A stretch of 64,000 nucleotides of DNA from Liolophura sinensis (lineage: Eukaryota > Mollusca > Polyplacophora > Chitonida > Chitonidae): contig NC_088302.1 in the NCBI RefSeq assembly GCF_032854445.1, positions 28,248,330 to 28,312,329 on the forward strand, given 5' to 3'. Below are positions 1 to 13,399 of the stretch, one piece after another. The notes under the pieces are model-generated. The model was not told where the DNA came from. It did no database searches and saw only the letters and a program-made list of their open reading frames with translations. The position numbers and the translations under genes were made by a program. Positions within the stretch are counted from its first letter, which is position 1. The number at the start of each line of letters is the position of its first letter.

Positions 1-1029
1 TGGCCTCTGGGGCACTGTTATAGCATCTTGCATTTGTATGGGATTTGTTTTGCCAAGTTGAATTCTAATTCCAAATAAAGAGTACACTAGTAAAGGGCTA
101 CTGGTAATAATTAAGGTCACAATTAACTATTTCAGAGAGCATTTAAACAACTCACATGCTGGACTTAATACATTAATTAATACATTACTGGCAGGTAGTC
201 GAAAGCTTAAAATTTGCTTCCCTGTTTTTCTTACAAATATAATTTAGCCTTTAGGCCTACGCACACCGCCTATAGCATATTTTTCTTAAAATTAAATCTT
301 TGTTAAGGGAGCATGGTCACTGTTTTGTATAGGCCACAGAGCAGGAATGCAGGCCTAATAATGTTGCATTCATTATGGGCAGTAACAAATGCTACTGTTA
401 GTGTTATAACAATTGCATTACGGGATTTTATTGCACTACGAGCGTCTACATTAGTTTTCGAAACATAGGGGCCTACATGTAAAGCTATATGCCTTAATTA
501 AAGGCATTTCACTGGAAAAAAAAATTTATTTCTTTATTTACCCAGAATACATCCCTACGAGACTGTCCAAAATAGATTGGCTTCCGAGATTGTATTCCCC
601 TATGCATATACGTATATGTATTGTGGGGAATCATAGACAGCTAGAGTGACATATGGTCCTATCTCTCTTTTATTATACATGCTGAGAATAAATGGGACTA
701 TACAGACCAGTGTACAAGGATATTTGTACCTCCAATTCTAACAAACGCTGAAAATTAAAACAATGACCAGCCTCGATCCGTGACAAAGGCCTAACTTCAT
801 TTTACACGTACCGGTATATAATTCAGTCACATCATGACATTGCTAAAAACTTCACCAAAACAGCCACGTTCTTTTCTGAGGACAAAAAAAAAATTCTCTG
901 ACACCAGTACCAGTATTTCATATATAAAAAATGCCAAGCCACACCCTTAAATCCACAGTTCTTGTTTATCTTTTATTCCATTATTTATACAGCGCCGTAG
1001 GCCTATGTGGTCACAGCCTACATCTAACA
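1..1029. other. AT-rich intergenic stretch, nothing recognised
   Basis: No open frame with coding character, no repeat and no splice-bordered exon is visible. The sequence is AT-rich with short homopolymers only. Confidence 0.6.
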
Positions 1030-1201
1030 TTATTTGCGTGACGGTACATGTAGGCTCTGTAACGTTATTTGCGTGACGGTACATGTAGGCTCTGTAACGT
1101 TATTTGGGTGACGGTACATGTAGGCTCTGTAACGTTATTTGGGTGACGGTACATGTAGGCTCTGTAACGTTATTTGGGTGACGGTACATGTAGGCCCTGT
1201 G
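1030..1201. repeat. 35-bp tandem repeat, about 5 copies
   Basis: Units begin at 1030, 1065, 1100, 1135 and 1170, exactly 35 bp apart. Each contains the core gacggtacatgtaggct. The first two units carry ttgcgtga and the last three ttgggtga, so the last three are closer to each other. Reading frames over it are by-products of the repeat. Confidence 0.93.
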
Positions 1202-1439
1202 GTAATCCTACGGCAAATATCCATGACAGTAGCGGTAACTGGAGAAAGGTGGGTATCCAAGGGGCAGGATGAACAGAGAGCAAATAGACTACATCTACAA
1301 ATTAACGTGTGTTGATGTATCACAAACGGTAGAGCCCGAAGCTCGGAGTTGTTTTCTTTCCTTGACAAAAAGTACGTGGGTCAGACCCTTGATCAGCTCA
1401 TATGTACACGCAACCTGTACGTTCGGAGGATGATGACTT

Positions 1440-2335
1440 TTGTGCCATCCGGTCCATTTATCTATCAGGTCCGGTTCTCAGCCCGGAGAGGACTAGGTGG
1501 TGTTTCCGAGCCAGTATACATGTACTGTATCTATCAGGTCTGGTTCTCAGCTCGGATCATGAACCGAGAGGTCCGGTCCTCCCGGCGCGGATGTGGAGTC
1601 TCCGGTTTAGGGTACGGATGTCTATCAGGTCCGGTCCTCAGCTCGGATGTGGTGTCTCAGGGTCAGGGTACATGTATCCATCAGGTCCGGTCTTCAGCTT
1701 GGATGTGGTGTCTCCGGGTCAGGGTACATGTATATATGAGATCCTGTCCTCAGATCGGAGTTGGTTAATCCGGATCAGGGTACTTGTATCCATCATGTCC
1801 GGTCCTCAGCTTGGAGGTTGTGTCTCCGGGTCAGAGTACATGTATATATCAAATCCGGTCCCCAGCTCGGAGGTGGTGTTTCCGGGTCAGGGTACATGTA
1901 TCCATCAGGTCCGGTCCTCAGCTCGAGATGGTGCCTCCGGGTCAGGGTACATGTATATATGAGATCCGGTCCTCAGCTCGGAGATGGTGCCTTCGGGTCA
2001 GGGTACAGGTATATATGAGATCCGGTCCTCAGATCGGAGGTGGTGTCTCCGGGTCAGGGTACATATATCCATCAGGTCCGGTCCTCAACTCAGAGGTGGT
2101 GCCTCCGGGTCAGGTACACGTATATATCAGATCCGTTTCTTAACTCAGAGGTGGTGCCCTCCGGGTCATGGTACATGTATATATCAGATCCGTTTCTGAA
2201 CACGGAGGTGGTGCCTCCGGGTCAGGGTACATGTATATATCAGATCCATTTCTGAACTCGGAGGTGGTGTCTGCGGATCAGGGTACATGTAAATATCACA
2301 TCCATTTCTGAACTCGGATGTGGTCTCTCCTGCTC
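1440..2335. repeat. 56-bp minisatellite, about 16 copies
   Basis: The marker gtacatgta recurs every 56 bp (for example 1668, 1724, 1780), joined to gatccggtcctcagctcgg and a ggtgtctccgggtcagg segment. The first copies (1440-1620) and the last (2200-2335) are degenerate and the middle copies are most alike, the usual pattern of unequal exchange. Because 56 is not a multiple of 3, three overlapping frames stay open in turn; these are repeat artefacts, not genes. Confidence 0.92.
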
Positions 2336-2545
2336 GTTAAAGATGTGTCTGTCAGATACGGTCAGTAGGCTGTAGCATCGTGACCTATACTAACTTCTAT
2401 TTTTTTCTTGCTCTGGGATATGCCATTGGGCCATCCGTTAAGAAATAAGTACACTACATGTATATATCAGATCCGTCTCTGAACTCGGATGTGGTGTCTG
2501 CTCCTTGCCCTGGATATGCAATTGCCATTAAGAAATAAATGACAA
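2336..2545. repeat. Duplicated flank plus solitary 56-bp unit
   Basis: After the main array a spacer with ctctgggatatgccattgg and taagaaataagta (about 2410-2450) is followed by a single 56-bp-type unit (about 2455-2499), then a second, shorter version of the spacer (about 2500-2540). Array unit and flank were therefore duplicated together. Confidence 0.6.
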
Positions 2546-4045
2546 AACCTTTGCCTGCAGCCCACAACTGAAAGCGTATCACCGACAGAGTTGTTCCCCT
2601 TGAACCACCATCTTGCTACTACTGAAACTGGTTAACAAGGCTTTTTCCGTATTTGTGTTAAGGACTTTCAGCAGATGTGTAAAAGAGCACCGAGGAGTGA
2701 ACCATTGGTCATGGCATTTTATGAAAATACTGGTTTTATAAGGTTACGATAATCGCAACAAATGTTACTCTACAAACACACATACGACAAGTACATAAAG
2801 TTAGTTACCGTGTATTGCATCCGATACACATAAGTAAGGTACCCACGGGATCTTACTCCTTCACGTAATCGTAACATATGACGTGAGAAGACTAATTATG
2901 ACTCTTTATATCTTTTAAAGGTGTAGAAATGAAAGAAATGATTTGTAACTTCAGATGAATGGGTAAGGGAAGTTGTTTGTATATATGGCCTTCAATATTT
3001 TTTAGTTTCGAATTTTTTAGGGGAATTAAAAGGACATTTACAGATTATTTTTTTTGTGATGGGTATTTGAGACCACCTTTTGTAATACCGGTATACTCTC
3101 TAAAACGACTGAATGTGTACCTCAGTTACACACAACTGTAACAAAACTGAACATTTACATTTTTGTTTTCAAGAGTTTCAAAATTCCACAACAGTGTATG
3201 CACTACCTCTAGACAAGTTTTTTTTTCTCAATTACACACGATGTGTACCTCTTGTACACAAAATGAGTAGATGTGTCAATTTCGTTAGAGTTGTGTTTAC
3301 CTGTGGTACACATGCATCCGTTTTTAGAGAGTGCTGTTTTTGCATAATAACGTTCGAAATGATGATACGATAAATGTCTCATTAACTTATTTGTTCTTGA
3401 ATGTCATACATATGTTAAAGCACTATTTATAATGTTTATATATATTCTTAAATATTATGATAATTAATATTTTTGTATGTGCTTAGAAGCAAACAACAAA
3501 TTTACATCAAAATAGGTTTATTGCATAGATCTCCCACACACCCTCTTTTAGAACAATATATTATGCAAAGATAATATATATCAAAACGTCCCAAATATTC
3601 ACCGTATAAAAATATTTTCAAATACCTCTTTCTCTTTATAGAAGCTAAAAACTATTGAAGATGACATAAACAAATAACTATACTCACCCTTACATCTGGA
3701 GTTTGAAATATTTTATATCTATTTTTTTCTTAAACCAATACTAAACGGAAAACTAAACAAACCATTTCAGTCCTCGGAGGACTATCTTCTCCAGAAATAC
3801 TTGTCTGGTATGCAAAATGGTTCAATATATCCGACATATAAAATTTAATATAGAAGTAATAATTGTCTTTTTTTCAATGATTCAAGCGCGTTTTGTGTTA
3901 GGACTTTCCACGAATTTCCAACATCTAAGCATTACAGTCATTCAGTAATTATGTATGCACTTCATAAGGAATGTGAATCTATTGTTTAGTCAGAAAGTCA
4001 ACAAATTTCGAGATAAAACAAGGAAATGCACAAAGCATATCGCAC
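2546..4045. other. AT-rich intergenic stretch
   Basis: No coding signal. Around 3110-3320 the motif gtgtacc/ggtacac recurs in both orientations near stretches of T, but without a regular period. Nothing else is seen. Confidence 0.5.
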
Positions 4046-4135
4046 ATTACCTTATAATGTACCTATATTCTGAGCTCTCCGTCGTAAGGGCCTTAGAGTG
4101 GAAGGTTCAATTCCCGAAATTAGTCCATGAATACT
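4046..4135 (+). mobile_element. Possible decayed tRNA-like SINE head
   Basis: A good pol III B-box match, ggttcaattccc, lies near 4107-4118 after a weakly tRNA-like segment. No clear A box, tail or target-site duplication is visible, so this may be chance. Confidence 0.25.
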
Positions 4136-4299
4136 ATGTAGTTTAAGCTATATATGCTACAGGACAGCATTTATACATTCATCATTTATGAGAATATACT
4201 AATGACTCAAAACTTACATATCGATTAGCCAAAACAGCTGTTTCATTTTTAATAATTTCGGTTCATTATGTTAGCACTTATTATGTTCTTACAGATTAT

Positions 4300-4515
4300 A
4301 AGTAGTGCCTAGTTTAGCCGAGACACCTAATTCGTGCTCACGGAAAGCGACTACAGCTTTTGATCTAAGAGGTCGCCAGTTCGAAACCATATTCTGTTCG
4401 CTTAGATTTTTTTACTATCCTACCGCGGGATGTCGTCAGGTATCTGGCCAATTGTGCTAGTTTCAGCCGTAACACCGTAAACCCAAATGAAGAAATATAA
4501 GTAAATAAACTGAAA
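4300..4515 (+). mobile_element. tRNA-derived SINE candidate (third family)
   Basis: An A-box match (tagtttagccg, about 4311) and a B-box match (agttcgaaacc, about 4379) are spaced as in a tRNA promoter. A non-tRNA body follows, with an A-rich end containing aagtaaataaactg. It shares no obvious body with the two commoner SINE families here. No clear target-site duplication was found. Confidence 0.4.
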
Positions 4516-5814
4516 AACAGATAAAACTAATATTAAGATTATCTACTATAATCTGTTGTAATTATAACCAGGTTTCAGGTGATTTAATATGGTGTTGATC
4601 TTCAGTGCAGTTTAATCATGTACATGTATAAGGACCTTTACTGTGTGAATCTACACTTCATACCTCTCTGTTATCCGTACAGCTGTTTACGCTAATTTCC
4701 ATTCATTCTATCATCCATGGAACTAAGCTCTCATGTCTTTTATGACCTTTCGTTTAATTATTTATTAAATTTATTTATTAATTATATATCTTTTCAAAAG
4801 CTCAGCGAATAGCCCGACACCATGCATGTGGTTAAGATATTGCCAAATGTGCGAAGTTCTCACAGCAACATTCACTTGTAGTTAACATTTGCATATACTC
4901 TGCGAACAAAAGCGGCCATTTTCCACAGTTACAGACCGAGTGTAGAGAGGACCGAGTGAAATGGTTCTAACTGACTCATATGATGTTCTGTCACGCTCAA
5001 TTAACGCCCCGTGCCTCTTCCCCAATATTTGACGAAGAAATCACTTGGTCTCTTGGGGAAGTAACAGTCAAACTCTCCGCTTCCCGTTATGGGGCACGTT
5101 TTACAAACACTCGCCTGATGAGAACCGGAATTACGCTCTCAGATTGTAACAGAAACCAAACCCAGAATAAATACCGCACAGCTTTCATCATTGTTACTAC
5201 TCTACTTTTTCTCCAGCGATGAATTTAGCATAATTATTTTAAGATTTTCAGACACTCTTTGATCACATACTCTTTCCCTTGGTGTGAAAAAAAATATTCA
5301 GGATAATTTCGATTCCTGAAGCAAATAATTTTGTTGCACAGAAGCAACCAGATAATTAATTCCACCTGTTACCTCTCAGTTTCCACTCCACTTGAAGTGT
5401 TTCGCGTGCATATGAGACACAAATTGTCTCAATGTGAATGTACTTAAAACGTTGCTTTCCTTTCAAGGTTTTGAATTGTGATTCCAATCCAATATTTAGT
5501 ATTCCAATCAAGTAAGGAGACAAATGGCTTTTTTTCTTCTAATACGTCGTCCCATGTTTGACACAGGTTAGAGCTTCTTGTTACGTTTTATGACAGCGCT
5601 ATATTACAGTGGTGTGGTAAGGTTAAAAATAATATAGTTGTAATATACTTTCTTCTTTGAAGGGCAGAAATCGCAGCTGTGGAGATCGTAACCCAGACCA
5701 AAAACTCCAGGATAACTACGTAATGAGCATTTGCTATGAGCTCTACACAGCATCTCATCCCAGATGTCCAGCCTAAATAGGTGGCACATTCATGGTGAAT
5801 AGTGGCGTGAACTC
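4516..5814. other. Intergenic, nothing recognised
   Basis: Unique-looking AT-rich sequence. Short frames (for example about 4980-5222) lack splice context or family resemblance. Confidence 0.5.
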
Positions 5815-6125
5815 CAGGAGAGTCTTGATGTAAATTCTGGAGAATCTTGCTATATGTTTTCTGTATAGAATCTTGGTGTAGTTTCCGGAGATGATATGTG
5901 TATAAATAAGTAAGTATCAAGTGAAACCTGGTGTATACATGTAGTCGAATCTTAATATATAACTTCTGGAGAATCTTGCTGTAATTTCCTGAAAATCTTG
6001 GGGTAACTTTTTTCTCGGATATGGTTGAGAATCTTGGTGTAATTTTCAGAGAAAATTGGTCTGTCATTAACTTCAAGACAATCTTTATGTACAACTTCAG
6101 TAAAATCTTGGTGTTACTGCTTGAG
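5815..6125. repeat. Degenerate ~30-35-bp tandem repeat
   Basis: The phrase aatcttggtgtaattt, followed by a variable ccggag-like segment, recurs about nine times at irregular 28-36-bp steps. This explains the 168-codon minus-strand frame across it, whose peptide repeats HQDS/TPRFS-like phrases. Confidence 0.6.
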
Positions 6126-7002
6126 AATCACTGCATTGAAGAAAAGAGATCTGTGAAGATCCAACAATACAGACATTAAGTGTATTAAATGTTCCTTTTG
6201 CATGTCTCGCTGTAATTCATATGTGCTGTGACAATTTGGGATGCATTTTTCATGTATTTGCCAAACAATTTAAGTTAAGTACATCAGTGTAAATTTCAGC
6301 ACGCCCTCGCACATTGTCATTTATGTGCAGCTAAGACCTCGCACTTCATGCTCAACTTCTGTATTCATTACTGTGTGCTTAGTATGCTCTTTGTAAAATG
6401 TTACGTTTTGGAACAGTTATAATTTTTCCGTGTGGTATCTTTTCCGGGCAATGGCGCCATGGGTCGAAGTCATTGTCATCTTGGGTATTCCGTCAGAATT
6501 TTCCAACATGTCGTCATCGCAATGGCAGGAACTATCGATAAACTGACTTCACAGCTTGGACCCGAATATTTCTTTAGACAGGAAAGGTTCTTCATTACAC
6601 CAATCGAAAGACCCCAAAAAAGTAACGCATAGGTTGAATTTTCATCATTAAAAATCTGTTTTGTGCTAAGATGGATACTTAATTTAACACGTTGTCATTT
6701 TCAGCCAAGTTACACACTGAAGAAATCTGAATGATAGTGTTATCCACCCTCGGTCAATTTTGTATAGGTTACACAGGCGCAATTCTCGCAGTTGGGTCCA
6801 AGTTTTGCATCCGAACGTAAGAGTGAAGGCGAACTGATTGGCTAATAATGCCACGCACACATTTAAAGTTTCTTTACACCTAGTTAAAAAATGTTTTGTC
6901 CTTTTTGGTTAGAATTGAACTAACCAACTTTTTGCTCAGTGTTAATACTTCCCACCCCGACCCTTGTGGTTGTCAAGGTAACCAAATGCTAGGTTAATTT
7001 TT
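6126..7002. other. Intergenic; complex patch at 6430-6600
   Basis: A less AT-rich patch at about 6430-6600 has no repeat structure and an open + frame of 66 codons without family resemblance. The rest shows nothing. Confidence 0.35.
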
Positions 7003-7014
7003 TTGACATGTTGA

Positions 7015-7285
7015 TTGATTTATTTATTTATTTGATTTGTGTTTTACGCCGTACTCAAGAATATTTCACTTATCCGACGGCGGCCAGCATTATGGTGGGA
7101 GCAAACCGGGCAGAGCCCGGGGAAAACCCACGACCATCCGCAGGCTGCTGACAGACCTTCCCACTTACGGCCGGAGAGGAAGCCAGCATGAGCTGAACTT
7201 AAACTCACGGCGACCGCATTGGTGAGAGACTCCCGGGTCATTAAGCTGCGCTAGCGCGCTAACCAACTGAGCTACGGTGGCCCCC
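7015..7285 (-). mobile_element. SINE family A, full length
   Basis: Read on the minus strand it has a tRNA-like head with A box (tagctcagttgg) and B box (agttcagctc, mutated), a conserved body and an (AAAT)n tail. It is flanked by 12-bp target-site duplications with one mismatch: ttgacatgttga at 7003-7014 and ttgatatgttga at 7286-7297. This is the reference structure for family A in the window. Insertion with duplicated target and tail-side repeats implies LINE-assisted retroposition. Confidence 0.88.
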
Positions 7286-7297
7286 TTGATATGTTGA

Positions 7298-7899
7298 AGA
7301 GAAAAGTGCAATCTGCATGTGGAGGTATGGCATGGGACCACGCCAAAGTTAGAGCATATATATCTTTTGGAAGTCGAAGTTGACAAATTTACTACATAGA
7401 TAATAGGGAAAATCATTGCGTTTGTGAAACCGATAAAGTACGAGTCCTGCTCGCCAGTCCGGATGGACCTTTACGTGCTTTAACAGTTACTTGCCTTTCT
7501 GTGTCGTTGATCTCTGTTTTCAGACACTATCCACTACTCTGTTTATTTCGTTGTTGACCAGACACTGTCCACTACTCTATTTATGTCCTTGTTGACGAAT
7601 ATTTTAAATTTTACCATCAAATTACACAAGCAAACAGAAACCAGTTGGTGTAATTTGTGTAAAGTATAATTTCCATTTGTGCCGGTATATTTTCATAGCT
7701 GGCAGCCGTCAAAATCAACTATGGCGGTTTGATTCTTGCCACATGAATAACAAAAATAGCCAAAGCAAGCTTTATCTGTCCAACTGTTTATATGTCTTAC
7801 ATTATGTTGTCAAAGTGTATTATAAGAAACACTTTGGCTGTGGGGATATGTTTCTTTATTCCTGTTTGTTTTGCCCAGTGACAATGCCTTTGTCATTTG
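7298..7899. other. Intergenic, nothing recognised
   Basis: No supported gene or repeat. Two copies of cagacactgtcca-like sequence near 7520 and 7560 are a short local duplication. Confidence 0.4.
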
Positions 7900-8320
7900 A
7901 CAACAGACGCCTATTAATTACTCTGCCAGTGCACCGTGTTTCTCTAGGCGATCATCTCTGGAATGGTAATTTCATCGACGTTCCCCAAGGTCGGAGGGAA
8001 AATTGAAGACGAGCTGAAAGTCGATGGAAATTGAAGATAATTAGAGAAAATTTAATTGCGGGCCTGCAGCCAAGCGTAATGGAGTTTCTCAAAGTGATGG
8101 AGCTGTTGGTGCTAGATACAAATATATACCGCCCTTCCGTGTTTTATGCTCGGCGAATTGAGCTTCGTGATGGGGCAATCTTATTTCCTTAATCAAATTG
8201 AAAACAGAAAGTGGTTAAATAAGCCTCGGAAATTGACCGATTCGATTGAAGTTAACAAGTTATCTGTTCCCTCACTTGACTATAAATGTGAACCAGGCAC
8301 TAATACAGTGTCCCGAGGTG
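7900..8320. promoter_or_regulatory. Candidate conserved non-coding element
   Basis: A complex, non-repetitive island, less AT-rich than its flanks, with dense homeodomain-type cores (gataattagag, tttaattgcgg) but no coherent single reading frame or splice sites. Its character resembles a developmental enhancer. There is no direct functional evidence. Confidence 0.25.
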
Positions 8321-10270
8321 CAGTCCTCCTGCGCGACAATCTCCTCACCGGTTACGCTGCTTCGTAGCGGAACTAAACCCAGCTTAAGATTAACGCTATA
8401 TAGTATACTATACCGTAAGCCTGCCCCCTGCATAAACGTCTTATTGATTTTTATTCATCATTTACACTTACAGTAGAGTATAATGTGAAATGTACAATAT
8501 TGACAGGTCTTGATGTTCTTGAATTCAATAATTTTATCTGAAAAAAATCTATAAAATACTATGAAGATTTACATGTACATATGGTTTGATGAATAACCGA
8601 TGGACAACAGCAAAACTTCAGTTCAAAGTAGATATCTTGGATGAAGCCGATTAGTAACATCGACACCATGCATATATAATATATTCTCAAGTGTAATAAA
8701 TAAATGTCTATTTTTCTGTTATCTATATTAGAGTTTTTACCCCTACCCCTAGTTGCCCCTACCGATGGCGGTCAGGATTTGTAGCCACCACAAAGCACAG
8801 TTAATACTTCTATGTGTAAATCATGGATGGATTAATGATGGATTTTGGAATATTTTTTTCACTTTTCCTGAATAAAAGATTTATAAACTACATGTCCCCC
8901 TGCACGTGGCTTAGTTAAGTACCGGTGTAAACTGTTCAGAAGATTCATTCTTTTATTGTAAGCAACTTCAGAGGTCTATAAAAAAAAGACTCGTTCACAG
9001 ACTTCTGAAAGCCTATATATCGCGAAAAAGTAAGTACTGGTTTGTATGAGAGCAGGCATGTCAACGAACAAATTTTCGCTGTCCAATATATGACAAAACT
9101 TCACTCAAATAGAACATCAGGGGGACTTGTCAAGCTCCAATGAATAATATCAAAGCCCGGATTTCATTGCAAACGTATTACAAAATGTCAAGTTATGTGT
9201 GCAAGGTAATCATATGGCCCGCTCTTATACGATATGTCTGTCACGCAACTTCCGTCCGACAACCTCTATATATAAGCCTATTACATGTATATGAACATTA
9301 ACGTGACCACTAGTACAGACCAAAACAATGTCACCAAGGTCACTATACATATACGTTTGTAAATCGTTTGACATTGCTGTCACGAAGAACGTTTTTATTT
9401 ATGAAGAGAGGAAACATGTTTATATCTAAACACTTGATCAAATGATTGACTGTGAGACAAACACCATTTCAGAGCACTTTTTCCGTCTGCTTTGAATGGG
9501 ATCACAGAATTAAGAGTTGTAGTTGTAACTTGGTAAAGTTTGGATTCACTGAATGGCTTATAGTATGAACTGTCCATGCTATAGAAATAATGGACACCTT
9601 ACATAGTAACAATAAACTCCCTATGTTGGTTGACATCGACAGCAGAGCATTTAACTGTCTCTGGTATATTCGAGGATAATGCTGTGAATGTGATGATCTC
9701 ATAGACTGACAATCAAATTTTACCTATGAATATCTGAGCGAAGGAGACAATTTGATCCCAATATTAAGAGATAATGTAACTAAATGCATTTAGCAGTAGA
9801 TAGCACAGCCTCTGACTTAGATTACGACCAGTGGAAGCCCGAATAAGTGCACATAAGGAACATTCCGATTTCATGGCAAATCAATGAAGAAGTTATGTCA
9901 CCTCGTACTGGGATTTACCGGTCTCTAAAGCCACAGGGCAAAGTGCTTATATGTATATATGTATATATACCCTACATGTAATGTGAACTCCGATGAACCT
10001 ATGTCAGATTAAAAACTCTGATCTCTGAATCTGAACACACACCCACTTAATACATCCCATTTGTTCAGTTCTGACAAGGAGTATAAGTCTTCCCCATTGT
10101 CTGTGACAACAAGTGACAACCTACGTTCATCTAAACACCAACAATCGACAAGGACGCCTTATTAATCATGATTATATAATGGAGTTCTAGTTATATGCCA
10201 ATAACAAGAAATATCAACTTGAGTGAAAAAGACCATGGTACGTGGATTTCGTGTTCATGTCACGCACTTG
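8321..10270. other. Intergenic, nothing recognised
   Basis: AT-rich and unique in appearance. A small palindrome of tatatgtatatatgtatata type sits near 9950-9970. No supported gene. Confidence 0.45.
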
Positions 10271-11610
10271 TCTCCTATAGCGGTATTGATCATGACAGTC
10301 CTAATCATCATCCATTGTTAACTCTGGGTGCAATTTTTTTTTACATACCCTATCCAAAATCTGCATTCATCTATGCCGGCATAGGCTCGCCCTGCCACAA
10401 GATGACACATTATATGTACACACACCTGATGACTCTTCGTCGTCATACGACTGAAAAAACTGTTAAGTACGACGTTAAAACCTATGCATACATACATACA
10501 AAAGTTCATACATATATTCATACGTACATATGTATTCATCAAGAGAATCATGAAAATGATATTTCTATCGTTAACTCTGAGCGCTCTTTTTATCCCCATA
10601 TCCTATCATATCGCCGTATTTGTCATGGGAATCATTTTCGACCGTTAACTGTTATTTCCATATCCCATCCTATAGTGGTATTTATCATGACAGTCACGTT
10701 GACCTGTTAGCTCTGAGTGCAGTTTTTCATTTCCATATCCCATCCTATAGTGGTATTTACCATGACAGTCAGTTTTGACTCCTTACTCTGAGAGCTGTTT
10801 TTATTCCCATATTCCATCCTATAGTGGTATTTATCATGACAGTCAGTTTTGACTTTTAACTCAGAGTGCAGTTTTCATTTCCATATCCCATCATGACATC
10901 ATGACGTATTTATCATGACAGTCAGATTGACCTGTAAACTCTGGGTGCAGTTTTCATTTCCACATCCTATCCTACAGTGGTATTTACCATGACAGTCAGT
11001 TTTGACTCTTTACTCTGAGAGCTGTTTTTATTCCCATATTCCATCCTATAGTGCTATTTATCATGACAGTCAGATTGACCTGTAAACCCTGGGTGCAGTT
11101 TTCATTTCCATATCCTATCCTCTAGTGGTATTTACCATGACAGTCAGTTTTGACTCTTTACTCTGAGAGCTGTATTAATTTCCATATCCCATCCTATAGT
11201 GGTATTTACCATGACAGTCAGTTTGGACTCTTTACTCTGAGTGCTGTATTAATTTCCATATCCCATCCTATAGTGGTATTTACCATGACAGTCAGTTTGG
11301 ACTCTTTACTCTGAGAGCTGTATTAATTTCCATATCCCATCCTATAGTGGTATTTACCATGACAGTCAGTTTTGACTCTTTACTCTGAGAGCTGTATTAA
11401 TTTCCATATCCCATCCTATAGTGGTATTTACCATGACAGTCAGTTTTGACTCTTTACTCTGAGAGCTGTATTAATTTCCATATCCCATCCTATAGTGGTA
11501 TTTACCATGACAGTCAGTTTGACTCTTTACTCTGAGAGCTGTATTAATTTCCATATCCCATCCTATAGTGGTATTCATTATAAGAATCATTTTGCTAAAT
11601 CTGGGCGCTG
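10270..11610. repeat. ~74-bp minisatellite, about 13 copies
   Basis: The block ccatcctatagtggtattt, then accatgacagtcag and ctctgagagctgt, recurs roughly every 70-75 bp from about 10660 to 11580. Degenerate copies occur near 10270 and 10600. The copies at 11160-11560 are nearly identical, so that end was homogenised most recently. One unit (about 10886) has lost its centre. Confidence 0.92.
10385..10510 (+). mobile_element. SINE family B 3' fragment inside the minisatellite
   Basis: The segment matches the 3' part of family B: gatgactcttcgtcgtcata, then a gactgaaaaa segment and taagtacgacgttaaaa, ending in a (cata)n tract. It separates the most degenerate 74-bp unit near 10270 from the main array, so it inserted into an older edge of the array. 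Confidence 0.6.
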
Positions 11611-13399
11611 TTTTTATTTCCGTATCCTCTTCCCAGAGGTTACTATTAATACTCATAAGTATAACTATCAATGTTGTCCATCGATTATTAATACTAACAT
11701 AACTATAAAGAAACTATATACATACATATATACATACATATATGTATATATGTATGTATGTCCTTCGACTTTCTGCGTAACCATTCATCTAGTCAACATG
11801 AAAGGAAACCAATAAAGGTAGTGCAGTGCCGAGAAACGTAAAATTAAAAGTAACATAAAATTATTTCGTAAAATTATAAATTAAGACATTGATTGTTTAT
11901 ATGCAAATTAAGCAATGTTCACGCCACAAATAGTTTCAAAGGGCACGGCACTAGTTTATGAATATTAAAATCGTTATCTTCTACCTTCTCTATCCCATGC
12001 ATTCATTATGTATATTTTCGCTCATAATAGTGTATGAATTAATTTTCCGCCCAAAAGGCAAAAATATTGTTTTAGTCGAAAACGGCTTCTTCGCACAAGA
12101 CGATGTAAGAGCAGATATTAATATGGCCCAAGCGCAAATAAAAAATAAAACGGACAGAAATAAGTCCAGTTACCTGTCCACGCGCAATTTCCATGACAAC
12201 ACAGAGTGAATAGATTTTCGTCATATACGATATGGTAAATGCACTTGAGGCAGCGTTGAAATAGCTTTGTAGGACGGGCCCCAGGTGACAACTTAACAGC
12301 TGTATTACACAGACATACAAACACCTGCCATCATCTAAAAAGGTGAAATTAATGGACGAATGATTATGGCATAACGCCAAGAAAGATCGAACTTGCCTGG
12401 AAAATATTATAACTGCTATACAGATATATACTGCTATATCTAACTGTTTGTATTTTAATGTAAGATTGTTATTGTTTATGTTAAATAAACGAAAGTGGTC
12501 TTTCTTCAGAATTTGATCGGCCTACGCCACTTAGGATAACGGCGTTAAACGGAACGCGATAAGTCGTCCAGTCTCTATATATAGGCCTTTATATTTTATG
12601 CTATTTCATCTAGTATTAGACTGCTCCTTTAACGCATATATGGGTACAGTAAGGTATACATACCTTACAGACTGTATTTTAAATGAAAAGACAATACTAG
12701 ACCAAATGTCCTATATATCCATCGACAAAGTATCCCTCAAAAATTAAAAAAAAAACATACCATTTTAATTTTGTGAAGTGGCACAACCGAGATATCGCAC
12801 GATTTGCCTTTTAGCCCTTTGTGGGTGGGGTATACGAGTGACGCGATATCGTGTATCCAGTTTTTCTAACATTGAGAATCCTATCGCTTAGCCAGGATTC
12901 TTGACGAAAAGTTGAGTATATATATAGATGATCCGAAAAAACCAAGGTCATATGATTGCCTTTTCTTTTAAATGTTTGCTGACCAATGATAGCTCAGTTA
13001 ATATGAATATAACATTACTCATCTAATCTTAGAATGAATCCAAGTGTGATATTGGTTAACATATATATCACGAGAATATTTTCAGTCTCGAAGGTTCTTT
13101 ATTTCTAAACTCTATTGGTTCGCACAATGGTTGTCTAACTTGTACCCAGTTTCCCATTTTTGGACAGGTATGGGAATTAGTATTTGCACCTGAAGGGACA
13201 CATTGTGTGTGTACGTTCGCGAAAACTCGCTATGGAAGGTGTAAATGGCGCCATATTTTTCCAGAGTGCATAAAGCATTGCGTTTTCTCAGCCTACCGAC
13301 CATATGGACCATATAGTTCATTTATTATAATTAGTTTCATTTTTAAATATCAATATATAAGAATTCAGTATTTTTACTAGAAAAGTGTTGATTTAAACA
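11611..13399. other. Intergenic, nothing recognised
   Basis: A palindromic catatatacatacatatatg tract (about 11720-11760) is the only repeat. No supported gene. A 12080-12380 minus frame has no family resemblance. Confidence 0.45.

Noticed and set aside
1349-2255. Overlapping plus frames up to 186 codons
   Set aside because: They are by-products of the 56-bp tandem repeat, whose period rotates the frame.
7240-7285. tRNA gene suggested by A- and B-box words
   Set aside because: It is the head of a SINE with target-site duplications and no complete cloverleaf; the same holds for the other family A heads.
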